Source: JACVRW01 sp963835705
GTDB lineage: Bacteria; Actinomycetota; Thermoleophilia; Solirubrobacterales; Thermoleophilaceae
Reading direction: 5' to 3'
Length of the DNA stretch: 64,000 nt
NCBI GenBank assembly: GCA_963835705.1
Contig: CAWIGR010000010.1
Span: 62,001 to 126,000 of the forward strand
Every line of letters starts with the position of its first letter. Position 1 is the first letter of the stretch. This document shows positions 36,295-44,319 of the stretch, piece by piece. The translations under genes and the position numbers were made by a program. The notes under the pieces are model-generated. The model was not told where the DNA came from and did no database searches. It worked only from the letters and a program-made list of their open reading frames with translations.

Positions 36295-38190
36295 TCACAG
36301 CGTCGCGCGAGCCCCGAAAACGCCGGGGCACGAGGCGGCGGCGAAAGAGCGCCAGGAGTCCCACTGTCGCGGCCACCGCAGCGGCGACGAGGCCCACCGG
36401 CACGCCCTGGTCGCCCGCGTCCTCGGCCGCGCGCGCGGCGCTCGGGTCGGGCAGCGCGGTGGTGATCGTGCTCCGATCCGGCTCGATCTGCGTGTCCGGC
36501 GGTCCGGCGGCGCCGCCGGCGGGCCGCTCGCGTCGGCCTCCGCCTCGTCGGCCGGACGCGCCGGCTTCTGCGCGGCGGCCGCCTGCTTCTCGCCGCCGCC
36601 GCCGTCGTTCCCGGACGGGGGCGGCGCGGGCGCCGCCGGCGCCGCCTGAGGATCCGCGGCCGCGGCGCGGGGCCGCTTCGCGCGCGGCGCGGTGGCCACG
36701 GGGAGCGGAGCCCGCTCGAGCGCCAGCAGCGCCTGCGCGGTCACCCACACCGGCGTCTGCCGGCTCGTCGACGAGTACGCCACGCTGCCGTCACGGCGCT
36801 GCAGCCCGCGCAGGTACGCGAGCGCGCGCGAGAGCGGAGCGCCGCCCGCATTCGCGGCCACCAATCCCTGGACCGCGTACGAGGTGGACTGGGCGTTCGA
36901 GTCCCGCCCCCGGAACTGCCCGAAGCCGCCGTCGTCGTTCTGGTTCGCGCGCAGCCAGTCCGCCGCCCGCCTGGCCGCGGCGCCGCGCTTGCGCCCCACC
37001 GCCGCGAGCGCCTGCAGGGCCGCGCCGGTCATGTCGCTGTCGCTCGTCGAGGCGGGCGCCACGCCGAACCCGCCGTCCTCGTTCTGCGCGGAGGCCAGCC
37101 ACGCGACCGTCGAGCCGCCGGCCGGGACGTCCGCCGCCCGCAGCGCGAGGATCCCGAAGGCCGTGTAGCTCACGAAGCCGGCGATCGACCCGTCGGCTCG
37201 GCGCCGGGCGCGAATGGCGGCCGCCAGGTCGCGGCCCCCGAACCGGCGGGGAGACAGCCCGGCCGCCTTCAGCAGCAGCACCGTGCGCTCGATCTCCCCG
37301 ATGTCGCCGACCGACCGGGCGCCGCGCTGCACGTACGAGGCGAGCGAGCGGCCGCCGCGGCGCCCGATGTCGCGCGGGTTGCGGCCGGCCGCGGCGAGGC
37401 CGAGGCCCGACCAGCCGGTGTAGAGCGGGCTCGACGCCTGCCCCGGCGCGGCGCCGAAGCCGCCGTCGTCGTTCTGCGCGCGGAGCAGCCAGCGCTCGGC
37501 GCGTTCGGCGGGGGTCGCGGCGCCGGCGGCCGCCGGTAGGGCGACGAGCAGCAGGATCAGCGCCGCGCCGGCCGCCGCCGGTGCGGCCCAGCGCACCCGG
37601 AATCGGCGCCGGTAGCGGCGCAGGGCGCGGATGAAGACGGGTCCGATCAAGAGGCAGAACACCACGTTTCCGGTCGCGTGAGCGAGGTTGTAGGGCAGGG
37701 AGCTCGCCGAGAGGGCGAGATAGGTGTCGAGGTCCTGGTGCGCGGCCAGGGTGAGCTGGTACAGGTCCATCCAGGCGCCGAAGGCGAGGCCGGCGACGCC
37801 GCAGACGGCGGCGAGCAGGAGGCGCCCGGGCTCACGGTCGCGGAGCATGCGCGCCAGCAGCGCGCCTCCCACGCCCACGGCGCCCCAGCCCACCATCTGC
37901 CACGGCGTCCAGGGGCCCTGGGAGAGGAAGACGTTCGACACGAGCGCCGTCACGGCGCCCACCGCGAAGCCGGGGACAGCGCCGAGCGCGTAGCCGGCGA
38001 ACAGGACGATGTCGGTGGTGGGCTTGACGTTCGGAATCGCGGCGAAGGCGAGCCGGCCCACCACGGCGAGCGCGGCGAGGGTGGCCACCAGGGCGATCAC
38101 CCGCGAGGGCGGCTTGTCGCGCTCGTACCAGGCGAAGCCGGCCGCCAGGACGCACGCGAGCACGACGATCGAGGCGGCCTGCCAGGTCAC
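36295..38190 (-). CDS. ECF S-component-like membrane domain fused to alpha/alpha-toroid domain
   Basis: 631 residues as an open frame. Residues 1-230 hold about seven hydrophobic segments resembling ECF substrate-binding S components (IPNVKPTTDIVLFAGYALG, GFAVGAVTALVSNVFLSQG). Residues about 232-500 form an alpha/alpha-toroid with at least four repeats (LRAQNDDGGFG, ASAQNEDGGFG, RANQNDDGGFG, LQRRDGSVAYS), the squalene-cyclase/prenyltransferase fold also seen in the N-terminal domain of intrinsic factor and transcobalamin. Then a Pro/Ala linker. A one-base slip near 36500 probably hides the true end at 36290, where the other frame encodes a final membrane helix (VPVGLVAAAVAATVGLLALF). GTG 38190 overlaps the ecfA stop. 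Last gene of the B12-riboswitch operon. Confidence 0.8.
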   Translation of the reverse strand: MTWQAASIVVLACVLAAGFAWYERDKPPSRVIALVATLAALAVVGRLAFAAIPNVKPTTDIVLFAGYALGAVPGFAVGAVTALVSNVFLSQGPWTPWQMVGWGAVGVGGALLARMLRDREPGRLLLAAVCGVAGLAFGAWMDLYQLTLAAHQDLDTYLALSASSLPYNLAHATGNVVFCLLIGPVFIRALRRYRRRFRVRWAAPAAAGAALILLLVALPAAAGAATPAERAERWLLRAQNDDGGFGAAPGQASSPLYTGWSGLGLAAAGRNPRDIGRRGGRSLASYVQRGARSVGDIGEIERTVLLLKAAGLSPRRFGGRDLAAAIRARRRADGSIAGFVSYTAFGILALRAADVPAGGSTVAWLASAQNEDGGFGVAPASTSDSDMTGAALQALAAVGRKRGAAARRAADWLRANQNDDGGFGQFRGRDSNAQSTSYAVQGLVAANAGGAPLSRALAYLRGLQRRDGSVAYSSTSRQTPVWVTAQALLALERAPLPVATAPRAKRPRAAAADPQAAPAAPAPPPSGNDGGGGEKQAAAAQKPARPADEAEADASGPPAAPPDRRTRRSSRIGARSPPRCPTRAPRARPRTRATRACRWASSPLRWPRQWDSWRSFAAASCPGVFGARATL

Positions 38191-39794
38191 CCCAGCACCT
38201 CCAAGGCGACCAGCACTCTCGCCGCCTCCTCCGGAAGCAGCGCGGCGCCGCCCGTGACCCGGGCCACCTCGGTCGAGAAATGACGGCCACCGCCAAGCAC
38301 CTCGAGGGGCGGGCCGTCGCCGATCACCACCCCTTGGCCGAGCAGGACGACGCGCCCGGCGAACGAGGCGGCGAACTCGGTGTCGTGGGTCGCCACGACC
38401 ACGGCCGCGCCCGCGGCGGCCAGCGCGCGGATCCGCTCGGCGAGACCGTCCTTGTGGGCGCGGTCCATGCCGCGGGTGGGCTCGTCGAGCAGCACCGCCG
38501 CGTGCTGCCCGCCGGCCAGCACCACCTCGAGGGCGAGGCGCTGGCGCTCGCCGCCGGACAGGTCGCGCGGATCGGCCTGCTCGCGCCCGGCCAGGCCGGC
38601 GGCCTCGACGCCCGCGGTTCCTGCGTCGTCGACGGCGTGCTCGTGGATGAGGTAGTCCCCGGGGGTCTGGAGCAGGAGCGCCACTTCGCCGGTCCGCTCG
38701 ATCCGGCCGCGGGTGGGCTCGGCCAGGCCCTTGGCGAGGCGGAGCAGGGTGCTCTTGCCGGCCCCGTTGCGGCCCATGAGGGCAACACGCTCGCCGGGGC
38801 GGAGCTCGAGGTCGAGCCCCCGCAGGACGGTGGGCCCGTCCTCGATCTCGAACCAGAGGCCGCGCAGCGCCAGGGCCGGCGCGAGGCGGTCGTCCCGCCG
38901 CAGCAGGCGACTCAGGAAGCCGGGCGCCGGGTCGCCGTCGCCCCGCGCCCCCGCCGCTTGGGGCGCCAGGCCCGCCTCCCGCAGCCCCGCGCGGGCCTCC
39001 TTCACGGAGGCGGGCCGCCCCGGGAGCCCGGCGAGAGCGAACAGGCGGGACGCCGGGGTGGCCAGCGCCGGCATCGCCTCGGCGGCCCAGGCGAGGTACT
39101 CGCCCGGTGGCGCGTCGCACGCCACGCGGCCCTCTACCAGGGCGATCACGCGGTCCGCGGCCGGCAGGCAGCGCTCGAGCCGGTGCTCGGCCACGACCAC
39201 GGCCGTGCCCCAGTCCTCGTTCAGCCTGCGCAGCAGCCACACCAGCTCGTCGCCGGCCACGGGGTCGAGCTGCGATGTCGGCTCGTCCAGCAGCAACAGC
39301 TCGGGGCCGTGGACCATCGCCGCCGCCAGCGCGACGCGCTGAAGCTCGCCGCCGGAGAGCGTGTCGGTGCGGCGCTCGAGCAGGTGTCCCACGCCCAGCG
39401 CCAGCGCCGTCTCCTCGACCGCCCGCGCCAGCGCGGCCGGCGGCTCGCCGCGGTGCTCGAGCGGCAGCTCGAGCTCGGCGCGCACGCCACCCATTACCAC
39501 CTGGGTCTCGGGCTCCTGGAAGACCGTGCCGCACACCGCGGCCAGCTCACCCGGGCCGTGCTCTCGCACGTCGAGCCCGCCGACCACGAGCTCGCCGCTC
39601 GCCTCGCCGCCGTGGAAGTGCGGGACGAGCCCGCAGAGGGCGCGCAGCAGCGTCGACTTGCCCGAGCCGGACAGGCCCGCCAGGACGGTGAAGGTGCCGG
39701 GCTCGATCTCGAGCGAGATGTCGTGGAGCGACCGCCCGGGGCCGTCCGGATAGGAGTAGGAGAACCGCTCGGCGCGGACGACGGGCTCAGCCAC
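38187..39794 (-). CDS. ECF transporter ATPase, two fused ABC cassettes (EcfA1-EcfA2)
   Basis: 535 residues, cytosolic ATPase of an energy-coupling-factor importer. Cassette 1: Walker A GLSGSGKST near residue 40, signature LSGGELQRVALA and Walker B LLLLDEPTSQLD. Cassette 2: Walker A GRNGAGKST near residue 340, signature LSGGERQRLALE and Walker B VLLDEPTRGMD. Fusing both cassettes in one chain occurs in actinobacterial ECF systems. GTG 39794 overlaps the ecfT stop (GTGGCTGA). It works with EcfT and the S-component-like protein of this operon. Confidence 0.93.
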   Translation of the reverse strand: MAEPVVRAERFSYSYPDGPGRSLHDISLEIEPGTFTVLAGLSGSGKSTLLRALCGLVPHFHGGEASGELVVGGLDVREHGPGELAAVCGTVFQEPETQVVMGGVRAELELPLEHRGEPPAALARAVEETALALGVGHLLERRTDTLSGGELQRVALAAAMVHGPELLLLDEPTSQLDPVAGDELVWLLRRLNEDWGTAVVVAEHRLERCLPAADRVIALVEGRVACDAPPGEYLAWAAEAMPALATPASRLFALAGLPGRPASVKEARAGLREAGLAPQAAGARGDGDPAPGFLSRLLRRDDRLAPALALRGLWFEIEDGPTVLRGLDLELRPGERVALMGRNGAGKSTLLRLAKGLAEPTRGRIERTGEVALLLQTPGDYLIHEHAVDDAGTAGVEAAGLAGREQADPRDLSGGERQRLALEVVLAGGQHAAVLLDEPTRGMDRAHKDGLAERIRALAAAGAAVVVATHDTEFAASFAGRVVLLGQGVVIGDGPPLEVLGGGRHFSTEVARVTGGAALLPEEAARVLVALEVLG

Positions 39795-40671
39795 GCGGCA
39801 CCCCCATCCGCGCCGCGCGCCCCGCGAAGGGCGCCGCCCCGAGCGCCACGAACGCGGCGGCGATGGCCAGCTCGGCCGGGCCGAGCGCCAGGTCGAGCGT
39901 CGGGTAGGCCTCCATTCGCCCCGCGCCGGCGACGGCGCCCGCGATCGCCACAGCCGCCACCGCCAGCGCGGCGGCGGCGATTCGCAGGTCGTGCCGCGAC
40001 CAGGGCCGCCGGGCGCGGGGCGGCCGGCCGGCGAGCGCGTAGCCCCTCACCTCGAGAGCGGCCGCCACGTCCACGGCGCGGTCGAGCGATCCGGCCAGCG
40101 CGGCCCGCACCACCGCCAGCCGGCCGGCCGGCTCGGGGCGGCAGCGGCGGGCGTCGCCCATGCGGCCGGCGTCCCGGGCAAGCACCGGGACAAGCCGCGT
40201 TGCGAGCGTGGCCGTGAGCGCCGAGCGGTAGGAGACGCGGCGGAGCGCCTTCAGCAGCTGGTCGGGATCCACGGCCGCGGACATCAGCCCGCCGAGGGCC
40301 GCGATCATCACCACGATCCGAAGGCCCATGAACCCACCCTCCGCGGCGGCCTCGAGCGTCACGTCCCAGCGCCGGCCGAGGAACTCGCCGCCCCGGACGA
40401 GAAGCGTCTCCCCGCCCTGGTAGACGAGGGCGTTGACGATCGCCACGAGGAGCGCGAACGGCAGCGCCAGCTGGAGCGACCGTCCGACCTCGCGGCCCAC
40501 CCCGGCGGCCACACCGGCCACCACCACCCCGCCGAGCGCGCCGGCGAGGATCAGCGGGTGCCGGTACAGCGCCCCGGCGAGGGCGAACGCGCAGCAGAAG
40601 GCGGCCCCGACCCCCGCCCGCGCAGCGTGCAGCGCGCTCGGCCGGCTGCGATAGGTCGGGATCAGCGTCAT
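39787..40671 (-). CDS. ecfT: ECF transporter transmembrane protein EcfT
   Basis: 294 residues, several hydrophobic helices (FCCAFALAGALYRHPLILAGAL, LQLALPFALLVAIVNALVYQGG, ITAALGGLMSAAVD-type segments). The coupling region with short basic motifs (RMGDARRCRPE and ALEVRGYALAG) that docks the ATPases is present. ATG 40671 overlaps the stop of the DUF4430 lipoprotein gene (ATGA). It is the universal coupling subunit of the transporter. Confidence 0.85.
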   Translation of the reverse strand: MTLIPTYRSRPSALHAARAGVGAAFCCAFALAGALYRHPLILAGALGGVVVAGVAAGVGREVGRSLQLALPFALLVAIVNALVYQGGETLLVRGGEFLGRRWDVTLEAAAEGGFMGLRIVVMIAALGGLMSAAVDPDQLLKALRRVSYRSALTATLATRLVPVLARDAGRMGDARRCRPEPAGRLAVVRAALAGSLDRAVDVAAALEVRGYALAGRPPRARRPWSRHDLRIAAAALAVAAVAIAGAVAGAGRMEAYPTLDLALGPAELAIAAAFVALGAAPFAGRAARMGVPRG

Positions 40672-41600
40672 CGGCCGATCAGGGGGAGCTTCTCCACGGT
40701 CTGCCCGGTCGCCGCGACGGCGAATGCGTCGCGCAGCCGGTCCTCCTCGAGCGCGGCGACGCCCGCGGCGAGCCCGTCCCGGTCCAGCGCCGTGACGAGC
40801 CACAGCAGCTCCTCCGCGCGCGGACGCAGCGCCGCCACCAGCCCGATGCCCTCGCCGGGCCGAACGGTGCGGGCCGGCTCGCCCTGCTCGTCGAGCAGCT
40901 CGAGCGAGCGCCCGTCCTCTTCGAAGCGAGCGAACACGCCGCTCGCCTCCGGCCCCTCCTCGAGGGTCGGCGCGCCGCGCACGATGCGAGCGCGCGGCCA
41001 GAGCGCGACCACGAGCCGCGTGACCGCCTCGGTGCCCGGCGCGCCGAGCGACGAGCCCGACGTGGGCACCCCCGCCCGGTCGAGCGCCCGCTTGGCGTCC
41101 CGGCAGGGATCCGACTCCACGTCGTCGCACTCCACCCGCACCGGGCGCCGCTCGCCCTCGGTGCCGTGCAGGAACGGCTCGGGGAACGCGCCCACGATCG
41201 CCGGCACGCGCATGGCCGCGCCCCACCTGCGGTGATCCCACTGGATTCGGTCGCCGGGCGAGAGCTCGTACTCCGCGGCCCCCGTCCCGGACTCGATGCC
41301 GTTCACGAAGAAGAACCAGTCGCTCGTGCCGGCCGGGCCGGCCCCCTCGAGCCCGTCGATCGCCTGCACGAAGCGGCCGCCGTAGCGGGTTTCGACATCG
41401 AACTCCGAGCGCAGGAGGCGCATGACGGTCTGATCCTCTCGCAGCGTGCCGATGCGGGCGGAGCCGAGCTCCTCGTGCCCGAAGTCGCGCGTCACGCTCA
41501 GCTCGGCGCCGCCCTCCTGCTCCTCACCCGCGCCGAGCCCGCAGCCGCTCGGCAGCGCGGTGGCGACCGCCAGGGCGGCGAGTAGGAGCGTGCGTCTCAC
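40668..41600 (-). CDS. DUF4430 lipoprotein (transcobalamin C-terminal-like)
   Basis: 310 residues, GTG start. Lipoprotein signal with lipobox Cys in LPSGCG, so it is anchored on the outer face of the membrane. DUF4430 domain at residues about 30-115: SVTRDFGHEELGSARI, then SDWFFFVNGIESGTGAAEYELSPGDRIQWDHRRW, the characteristic family ending. A second, unrecognised half (residues 120-310) follows. The domain is the bacterial relative of the cobalamin-contacting C-terminal domain of intrinsic factor/transcobalamin. It lies between two other DUF4430-like genes and ecfT. Confidence 0.85.
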   Translation of the reverse strand: MRRTLLLAALAVATALPSGCGLGAGEEQEGGAELSVTRDFGHEELGSARIGTLREDQTVMRLLRSEFDVETRYGGRFVQAIDGLEGAGPAGTSDWFFFVNGIESGTGAAEYELSPGDRIQWDHRRWGAAMRVPAIVGAFPEPFLHGTEGERRPVRVECDDVESDPCRDAKRALDRAGVPTSGSSLGAPGTEAVTRLVVALWPRARIVRGAPTLEEGPEASGVFARFEEDGRSLELLDEQGEPARTVRPGEGIGLVAALRPRAEELLWLVTALDRDGLAAGVAALEEDRLRDAFAVAATGQTVEKLPLIGR

Positions 41601-42295
41601 GGCACCTCGACCCGCTCGGCGAACGATCTCACCAGCCCCTCCTTCTCCGCCACGGCGCGGTAGCGCCCGGCGGGCAGCGGGAGGCGGGCCTGTCCGTTCG
41701 CGTCGGTCAGGGTCGAGACGCCCCCGGCGCTCACGGTCGCCCCGGCCACGGCCACGCCGTGGGCCTCGTCGTCGTAGCCGCGCACGGTCGCCACCAGCGT
41801 GCCGGGCTCGGCCCGCCACCTGAGCTCGAGCGTGCGCTGGCAGCCCCCCTGGCGAAGCCGGCAGTAGAACCACGTGACGCGCTGGCCGGCCCGCAGCCGG
41901 CCGCGGCCGAATGGGCCGCCCGGATCGGCGGCTCCGGCCGTCGCGGCGCGACGGCCCACCTTGTAGACCCATCCGTTCTGGCCGCGGTTCCGGTCGCCGC
42001 GGATGCCCTGCACGAACAGCCCGGCGCCGTCGCGCGTCCGGCTGGAGCAGGCGCCGAAGTCGCGCAGCCTGAGGCGCCCCGGGCGGCTGCGGACGAGGGC
42101 GGCGAGCGCCGTCCGGTCGCCGGCGGCGCAGCGGCGCCCCTCCACGCGCACGCGCGTCGCGCGCGTGGAGACCGTCTCGCTCGTCGCGCTGCCGTCCCGG
42201 AAGACGACGAGTTGGCGGACCTTCGGGGCGGCCGCATCGGCGGGCGCCCCGAGGCCCATCAGAACAACGAGTGCGGCGAGCGCGATCTTGCTCAC
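41597..42295 (-). CDS. Secreted DUF4430-like protein with carboxypeptidase-regulatory-like domain
   Basis: 232 residues, GTG start overlapping the upstream stop. N-terminal signal (IALAALVVLMGLGAPADA). Residues 25-150 look DUF4430-like: VTRATRVRVEG-type strands and the diagnostic RGQNGWVYKVGRR, with four Cys (RCAAGD, DFGACSS, YCRLRQGGCQR). Residues 155-230 resemble a carboxypeptidase-regulatory beta-sandwich (GVAVAGATVSAGGVSTLTDANGQARLPLPAGRY). Secreted, probably cell-surface associated. Shares the B12 riboswitch operon. Confidence 0.8.
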   Translation of the reverse strand: MSKIALAALVVLMGLGAPADAAAPKVRQLVVFRDGSATSETVSTRATRVRVEGRRCAAGDRTALAALVRSRPGRLRLRDFGACSSRTRDGAGLFVQGIRGDRNRGQNGWVYKVGRRAATAGAADPGGPFGRGRLRAGQRVTWFYCRLRQGGCQRTLELRWRAEPGTLVATVRGYDDEAHGVAVAGATVSAGGVSTLTDANGQARLPLPAGRYRAVAEKEGLVRSFAERVEVP

Positions 42296-43710
42296 GGCCT
42301 CGGCGCCACGGCGTCGACCTCGACCGGACCGCCGCCCAGGCTGCGGATCCGCAGCACGTGGGCGCCGTCGCGCATCCGGCGGCTCGTCCAGAGGACGCGC
42401 CGGTAGCCCGAGCGTCCACGCAGGTTCAGCACCTTCCGGCGCCCGCCGACGCTCACCCGCAGCCGGCCGCCCTTCGGCAGCCGCCGGCCGATCAGCGACA
42501 CCCGCCGGCCCTCGAACCGCAGCCTGGCCGTGCGCCCGGCGTCCGTAGTGCGCCTCACGGTCTTGCCCCATGCCGACGCGCGCGGCGTACGCGTCCAGCC
42601 GCGCGAGAAGTCCAGCAGCCGGCGGTCGCGGTCGTCGACGGGCATGAGGATGGTGTTCGACTCGGCCGTGCCCCTGTTGGTGGCGCGGTCGACCGCGGTC
42701 ACACGGAACTGGTACGCCTTGCCGGACTCGCCGCGGAAGCGCGCCGTGGGAGTAGCGATGCGGTCGGCGATCGACCGCCATTCGCCTGCCTGGGCCTGGC
42801 TGGCCCGGATGCCGCTCCCTGTCTCGCGCACCTCGACGGCGTAGTGCGACAGGCCGGCCCCGTTCCCATCGTCGGCCTGCCACGACACGACCATCGTGCG
42901 CGACTGGCCGCGCTCGCTGGCGAGGTCCTTCCCCGGGAGGTCGACCTGGACGATCCTCGGCGCGGACTTGTCGCCCGACGTGCACGGATCGGCGCCGGGC
43001 GGATCCACACACAGCGCCAGCGAGTTGGAGCGAATCGCTCCCGGCTTCTCGGCCTTCAGCCGATACACCCCCGCATCGGCGAAGCTCAGCGCTGCTACTC
43101 CGTCACTCCCGGTGGGCGAGCCGTTCACGGTGGCGCCCGGCTGGGGGGCGCCCGATTCGCCGTCAACGACCTGCACGTTCACCGTCTCACTCGTGCGCGC
43201 GGCACCCGGCCCGCGGAGCTCCAGCGGGACCGAGGGCGGCCCGATGAACGAGATCCGCGCCCAAAGGACCTCGTCCCCCGCACCGACCTGCTTCTGACAG
43301 CCCCCCTGGTCGGAGGACTTGCGATTGATGTAGAGCGACCAAAACTCACTGTCGGGATCCGCGGTCTCGTCGCCGATGCGGGTCACGAAGAAGTCGTCGA
43401 TGCCGAAGTTGCCATAGGTGCCGTCCCAACCGAACGCGCCCGTCCGGCTCGCGTCGTCGAGGGCGGCCGTAGCTACGGGCACCGGCGTCTGGTGAGCGCC
43501 GCCGTTGGTGCCGTCGCACGCCCGGGGACCGCCGCTCGACGGCGTGGTGATGACGTGGCCGTCGGTGGTCGCCGTCCCGTCGAAGATCGTCTTCGCGGCG
43601 CCCTCGACGCGAACGTTCAACGACACCGGCGCTGCTGCGGAGCTCGGCGCCCCAACTGCGGTTGCGGTAATGGCGAGGCCGATGGCGAGGCCCCGGATGC
43701 GGTTGGTCAT
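42292..43710 (-). CDS. Secreted multidomain DUF4430-like protein
   Basis: 472 residues. Signal peptide (IRGLAIGLAITATAVGAPSSAAA), DUF4430-like domain about 28-140 (NVRVEGAAKTIFDGT, GIDDFFVTRIG, FWSLYINRKSSDQGGCQKQVGAGDEVLW), a carboxypeptidase-regulatory-like sandwich 160-225, an Fn3-like domain (ASERGQSRTMVVSWQADDGNGAGLSHYAVEV) and a C-terminal beta-sandwich (FSRGWTRTPRASAWGK onwards) of the kind found in surface proteins. First gene of the operon, translated from ATG 43710 immediately after the cobalamin riboswitch. Confidence 0.82.
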   Translation of the reverse strand: MTNRIRGLAIGLAITATAVGAPSSAAAPVSLNVRVEGAAKTIFDGTATTDGHVITTPSSGGPRACDGTNGGAHQTPVPVATAALDDASRTGAFGWDGTYGNFGIDDFFVTRIGDETADPDSEFWSLYINRKSSDQGGCQKQVGAGDEVLWARISFIGPPSVPLELRGPGAARTSETVNVQVVDGESGAPQPGATVNGSPTGSDGVAALSFADAGVYRLKAEKPGAIRSNSLALCVDPPGADPCTSGDKSAPRIVQVDLPGKDLASERGQSRTMVVSWQADDGNGAGLSHYAVEVRETGSGIRASQAQAGEWRSIADRIATPTARFRGESGKAYQFRVTAVDRATNRGTAESNTILMPVDDRDRRLLDFSRGWTRTPRASAWGKTVRRTTDAGRTARLRFEGRRVSLIGRRLPKGGRLRVSVGGRRKVLNLRGRSGYRRVLWTSRRMRDGAHVLRIRSLGGGPVEVDAVAPRP

Positions 43711-43734
43711 TGGCCACCCTTTCCTCGAGGGTCG

Positions 43735-43906
43735 TTATGGCTCCGACCGGGACCAGGTCTCCTGGCTTCGGACTCAGCGCCGCGCCTTCCCGGAAAGCCG
43801 TCGGCTTCCCAGTGGCATCCGCGACGCATCAGCGCCCGTTCACAGTGGCGGGACCGCGCCGGCTTCGCACCGGACTTCCCTAAGCCACCGGCCGATGAAC
43901 GGCGCA
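43735..43906 (-). promoter_or_regulatory. Cobalamin (B12) riboswitch
   Basis: Read on the minus strand: GGTGGC-TTAGGGAAGTCCGGTGCGAAGCCGG, then GCGGTCCCGCCACTGTGA (B12 box, 43839-43858), GATGCCACTGGG (43808-43819), GGGAAGGCG and GAGTCCGAAGCCAGGAGACCTG. These are the conserved core elements of the coenzyme-B12 riboswitch, in the right order and with normal spacing. It precedes the six-gene ECF/DUF4430 operon, so the operon should be shut off when B12 is plentiful. Confidence 0.95.
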
Positions 43907-43912
43907 AGCATA
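43907..43912 (-). promoter_or_regulatory. -10 box of the riboswitch operon (TATGCT)
   Basis: TATGCT on the minus strand immediately before the riboswitch core. No good -35 was seen by eye. Confidence 0.4.
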
Positions 43913-43945
43913 TCCGGACGACCTGGGCACGCCCACCCCGGTCGC

Positions 43946-43951
43946 TACAAT
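43946..43951 (+). promoter_or_regulatory. -10 box of tRNA-Glu (TACAAT)
   Basis: TACAAT 13 nt before the 5' end of tRNA-Glu. Confidence 0.5.
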
Positions 43952-43964
43952 CGCCCGCCGACGG

Positions 43965-44037
43965 GCCGCCATCGTCTAGGGGACTAGGACGCCGCCCTCT
44001 CACGGCGGAAACCGGGGTTCGAATCCCCGTGGCGGTA
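43965..44037 (+). tRNA. tRNA-Glu (CTC)
   Basis: Acceptor arms gccgcca/tggcggt, a D-loop with TAGGGGACTAGG, an anticodon stem CCGCC/GGCGG with loop ctctcac placing CTC at positions 34-36, and a T arm GGGG-TTCGAAT-CCCC. No encoded CCA. Divergent from the B12 riboswitch operon. Confidence 0.93.
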
Positions 44038-44319
44038 CTCCCTCTGTGCCGCCGCCTCGTAGAGCGGAGCAGCGGGCCACTGCGCTGCAACGCTCGCTGC
44101 AACGTCGCTCGTTAAGCAGCCGCCACGGCGTCGTGCCGGCGCCAGCAGACGCCGCTCGCGGTCGCACGCGCGCGGGCTGTTGGTCCAATGGCGCTCTCGC
44201 AGAGACTTCGGCATGTCGAGGTTTCCTGTGGCCTCGCCGAGCTCCGCGCGCAGGTCGGCGCTACTCCGGCCAGCGCTCCCGATCCGGGTGCGCAGCCAAG
44301 ACTCGACAAACGCGGTCTG
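44038..44319. other. Gap after tRNA-Glu, no gene recognised
   Basis: Contains an imperfect short tandem repeat (gctgcaacg twice, near 44090-44105) and no reading frame with family similarity. No integrase or duplicated tRNA 3' end was found, though the position next to a tRNA is typical of integration. Confidence 0.4.

Noticed and set aside
38191..39534. Upstream extension of the S-component/toroid frame through the ecfA gene
   Set aside because: The same bases encode the two ABC cassettes; the fusion protein starts at the GTG overlapping the ecfA stop.
43984..44214. 76-codon minus-strand frame antisense to tRNA-Glu
   Set aside because: Antisense to a tRNA and without similarity; typical spurious frame.
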